A DNA stretch of 64,000 nt from Cellulomonas gilvus ATCC 13127. GTDB taxonomy: Bacteria > Actinomycetota > Actinomycetes > Actinomycetales > Cellulomonadaceae. Below the pieces are notes generated by a model that made no database searches, was not told the DNA's origin, and saw nothing but the letters and a program-made list of their open reading frames with translations. The stretch is from contig NC_015671.1 of the NCBI RefSeq assembly GCF_000218545.1, positions 310,001 to 374,000 on the forward strand, read 5' to 3'. Shown one piece after another: positions 62,501 to 64,000 of the stretch. Numbering within the stretch: the stretch's first letter is position 1; the number at the start of each line of letters is the position of its first letter. Both the position numbers and the translations under genes were made by a program.

Positions 62501-63409
62501 GCCGTCGAGGTCGGTCAGCGACTGGTAGTCGCCCGTGAACGTGTGGCCCGAGGCGTCCACGCCGTAGCCGGCCGCAGTGCCCGCGACGTGCGTGCCGTGG
62601 CCCGAGTTCGGGGACGTCGACAGCGAGTCGATCGGGTTCTCGTCGGGCGTGGGCGTCAGCACCGAACCGGGCTCGTCGCCGCTCGCGTCGTACAGCGGGC
62701 CGGCGAAGTCGTAGCCACCCGCGTACTTCGCGGAGTCGAACGACCCGGCAGGGACCGGCTGCGTGCCGTCCTCGCCGTACGCGGCCTCGTAGGCGGCCTC
62801 CGTGCCCGCGCCGCCGAAGCTGGCGTGCGTGTAGTCCAGGCCGGTGTCGATGACGGCGATGCTGATGCCCTCACCGGTCTCGCCCGTGTCCTGCCACGTC
62901 TGCAGCGCACGGGTGAACTCGACCGTGTTGGCGTTCATCGGCCGCTTGGTGGCCACCCGGTAGATCGCGGTGACCTTGTCGGAGGACGCGAGCGCGCGGA
63001 TCTTGTCCGCGTCGCCGGAGACGAGCGTCCCGGCCACGAGGTTGGTGAGCGTCCCGAGGCGCTTGGGCGTGGCCGAGCCGGCGGTGGCATCGGTCGCCTC
63101 GGCCGGGACGACGTCCTCGGCGAGCGCCTCGGTGGCCGCGACGGCCTTGCGCACGGCGCTCGCGCTGCCGTCGACGTCGACGGCGGGCTCCGCGGCGAGC
63201 TCGACGAGCGCGGTGATCTGGCCCGTGGCCCCGGCGATGCCGACGGTCTTGCGGGCCTCGGCGAGCGTGCGGCTCGCCGTCGCGGTGTCGAGGTCGTGCG
63301 CGGACGGGGTCAGCCCGGGAGGTGCTGCGGAGGCGGCCGTCGCGAGCAGCGCGGAGCTGAGCGCGACGGAGACCGCCGTGACGGAGGCGAGAACTGGACG
63401 ACGTGGCAT
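59552..63409 (-). CDS. Secreted subtilisin-like (S8) serine protease
   Basis: A 1285-residue exported protease. The signal peptide ends near LLATAASAAPPG. An inhibitor-I9-like prodomain occupies about residues 75-160. The catalytic triad is Asp188 (VIDTGLDYTH), His271 (GHGTHVAG) and Ser616 (SGTSMASPH). A protease-associated (PA) domain is inserted between His and Ser (VAGKIAYLWWDD). Beta-sandwich domains with a Fn3-like part follow, and two Ig/Big-3-type repeats end the protein (KLAVSGGTSVGQKATLTATVTPS, KLALSATTVKKGQTVKATVTV). ATG 63409 follows AGGGGAA. Confidence 0.93.
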   Translation of the reverse strand: MPRRPVLASVTAVSVALSSALLATAASAAPPGLTPSAHDLDTATASRTLAEARKTVGIAGATGQITALVELAAEPAVDVDGSASAVRKAVAATEALAEDVVPAEATDATAGSATPKRLGTLTNLVAGTLVSGDADKIRALASSDKVTAIYRVATKRPMNANTVEFTRALQTWQDTGETGEGISIAVIDTGLDYTHASFGGAGTEAAYEAAYGEDGTQPVPAGSFDSAKYAGGYDFAGPLYDASGDEPGSVLTPTPDENPIDSLSTSPNSGHGTHVAGTAAGYGVDASGHTFTGDYQSLTDLDGWKVGPGSAPGATLWAFKVFGDIGGSTDVTGLALDRAADPNGDGDFSDHVDVVNMSLGSDGAPADDPDTVLVDKLTKLGVVVVNSAGNAGDIVDIGGAPGNAKSALTVANSVAAPVLDSAVVTAAADDSLEGDTFAGQNSVSYSGGADVTAPVAYVGATFDGCEAFTTEQAALVAGKIAYLWWDDTSARRCGSALRFNNATAAGAVGVLLPTEEPVFSAGIAGNAAIPGFQLTKDATDALLPEIQAGTLSVKIGPSLAMTGSLTGAGDLLNDGSSRGNHGSLGSVKPDVAAPGTGILSAASGGGAAGHVLSGTSMASPHVAGIAALVRASHPAWSASEVKAAVVNTATHDVTTEPGGAGLAFGPERVGSGRVDARAAVATDVIAFNSQEPELTSVSFGIVDVGAQTVTKNATITVQNDGTTDRTYDASFVAASTAGGATVTVSPSQVTVPAGGKAATLTLTLTADPATLERELDPTSAALQSGLPREYVAMLTGRVVLESTSDDQELRVPVQAAPRLASDLTAKDVTFTGTATTAGLALDGRGVDDGGWTSLTSPLILGATSPQLEDDPTLRTAPSAIRSGDIRYVGWSSSAPYAEELGADPAEYGTLNIGVAMQGEWATLGASVTPIIDIDIDGDGEPDLQSYVWKIDPSVDLTVVQTYDLHAPASDPAIDTQVINNELGDVDTGVFDNNVFVAPIGLGAVGIEPGDTPTVQVWTASVYGRNGQVDAAKPFTVDPWAPPFWFEVDRPSLISSNGADDTTIPVHRSAKATSGELLVLQHHNAGPTTRTQVVDVSVPVTTSTKLAVSGGTSVGQKATLTATVTPSAAGSVKFSDNGTVVATVPVSAGKAVAKVAFSVGAHKLKATFVPSSGAALGSTSPVVQLTVTKSKTTTKLALSATTVKKGQTVKATVTVTGATSAPSGKVTIKDGGKVIGTGTLSVSGLTGKVTVTLPKTLAVGKHTLTASYAATGKTMSSSATAKLTVR

Positions 63410-63493
63410 GCGTTCCCCTGGAGTAGGTGTGATCGCTGGGTGGTGCTCGGTGCGGCCGGATGTGACCTGGGCCACGTACAGGCGCACCAGGGC

Positions 63494-63522
63494 ACGTTAC
63501 TGACCGGTACATGTCCTGTCGC
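63494..63522 (-). promoter_or_regulatory. Subtilase promoter
   Basis: On the minus strand GCGACA (63522-63517) and TAACGT (63499-63494) are separated by 17 bp. This would give a 5' leader of about 78 nt to the ATG at 63409. Confidence 0.5.
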
Positions 63523-63801
63523 CTACGGGGATGTCACGAACGCATTTCACACGGTCGGCGGGGCAGGACCGGACACAGCCGGACGAACCGGTGCTCATGG
63601 TGCAACCAGGGTCCGACACGGGCACCCTGCACCGCGTCGCCGCAGGTCAGCCACCAGATCTCACATCGTGGCCCGGCTGCCGCGGCCCGGCACCGCCCTC
63701 AGGTGTGAACAGGTCGTGTGATTCGGACATGCACAAATTTGCACAACGTCGACCTTGTCTGCGCGGTGCATCCGTCCGACGTATCTAGCGTGGACAGCAC
63801 G
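63523..63801. promoter_or_regulatory. Divergent upstream region of subtilase and the partial 3'-end gene
   Basis: The intergenic stretch has no coding signal. It contains a local AT-rich segment with TGCACAA directly repeated at 63730 and 63740 (10-bp period) and TATCTA/TAGCGT (63782-63791) shortly before the ATG at 63802. I looked for a c-di-AMP riboswitch and did not find its conserved segments. Confidence 0.4.
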
Positions 63802-64000
63802 ATGAGTGACGAGCCGCAACGCCGGCGCACGTCCGGCAGCGGTCGCCATGCGGCCCCTCGTCGAGCGCGTACGCCCCGCCTGACCTTCCCCGCCCGCGCC
63901 GGCCTCGGCCGCGCCCTGCCCGGCCGCAGCACCGGCACGCCCGCCCGTGTGGCGCAGGGCGTGCTCGTCGTCGCGCTCGCGGGTTCCCTCGGCGGGTTCG
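63802..64000 (+). CDS. N-terminal part of a membrane-anchored protein (3' end outside window)
   Basis: 66 codons are visible: a strongly Arg/Pro-rich cytoplasmic head and then the start of a hydrophobic helix (GVLVVALAGSLGGF). This pattern, a basic head and a single N-terminal helix, occurs in resuscitation-promoting-factor and other G5-domain proteins of actinobacteria, but nothing seen here identifies it. The TAGCGT ending 10 nt upstream is a plausible -10. Confidence 0.45.
   Translation, partial: MSDEPQRRRTSGSGRHAAPRRARTPRLTFPARAGLGRALPGRSTGTPARVAQGVLVVALAGSLGGF

Noticed and set aside
59927..63721. Long plus-strand open frame opposite the subtilase
   Set aside because: Low-complexity basic shadow of the protease gene, no ribosome site or homology motif.
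63420..63801. c-di-AMP (ydaO-type) riboswitch upstream of the last gene
   Set aside because: The conserved segments I would expect are not recognisable. This was tested only by eye; a covariance-model search (RF00379) would be decisive.

Overview
The window is chromosomal DNA from a very high-GC actinobacterium. DisA, RadA, a Zn-ribbon-less TopA, a LigD-type polymerase, a SorC regulator, many GTG starts and many apparently leaderless genes all fit. A modular secreted GH26 mannanase and a GH3 beta-glucosidase beside a family-5 oligosaccharide transporter point to a plant-polysaccharide degrader of the Cellulomonas type; that genus call is an inference. There is no sign of a prophage, insertion sequence or CRISPR array.

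Layout. 1-2.7 kb: the 3' end of clpB, a DedA membrane protein and a Gfo/Idh/MocA oxidoreductase. 2.7-4.8 kb: a minus-strand operon of xthA and two small membrane proteins. 4.8-10.3 kb: a glycerol locus (glpD-glpF-glpK, minus strand) with a divergent SorC-type regulator. 10.3-19.5 kb: housekeeping and small systems (argA-type GNAT, mutY, a Phd/RelE toxin-antitoxin pair, radA-disA, an ABC-2 exporter), then an orphan OmpR-type DNA-binding protein. 19.9-29.3 kb: a carbohydrate-uptake locus with a TetR regulator, a divergent GH3 beta-glucosidase, a substrate-binding lipoprotein and an Opp-type ABC importer. 29.4-33.2 kb: a PAP2 protein and topA. 33.2-38.4 kb: a 1345-residue multidomain GH26 mannanase, divergent from a second Gfo/Idh/MocA gene. 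38.5-42.1 kb: tmk-holB, a secreted peptidase-like hydrolase and tRNA-Thr(CGU). 42.2-46.8 kb: a secreted orphan protein and a 1153-residue protein that looks like a glycoside phosphorylase. 46.9-52.6 kb: a secreted repeat protein, a tandem PAP2 pair, two candidate regulatory or repair genes and a palindromic repeat array. 52.7-59.4 kb: an EspI-like ParA ATPase, an ECF sigma factor with a membrane partner, a 5'-3' exonuclease and small proteins. 59.5-63.4 kb: a large secreted subtilase. The last 200 bases begin an unidentified membrane-anchored protein.

How the parts connect. The GH3 enzyme and the Opp importer probably form one catabolic route for short beta-glucosides or manno-/cello-oligosaccharides. 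A perfect TetR-type operator lies in the divergent promoter, and a 17-bp stem-loop between the binding-protein gene and the membrane-component genes probably sets stoichiometry. The glycerol genes form a second catabolic unit.

Main points for a second look: (i) a family of palindromic GCCGAACTGG/CCAGTTCGGC hairpins placed directly after stop codons, once as a 41-bp tandem array; (ii) four 11-bp-spaced CCCAGG repeats in front of a receiver-less OmpR-type gene; (iii) thirteen genes whose start codon lies 6-7 nt after a TANNNT hexamer, which settles several start codons; (iv) the unnamed 1153-residue protein; (v) a small membrane gene broken by one extra base in a G/C run.
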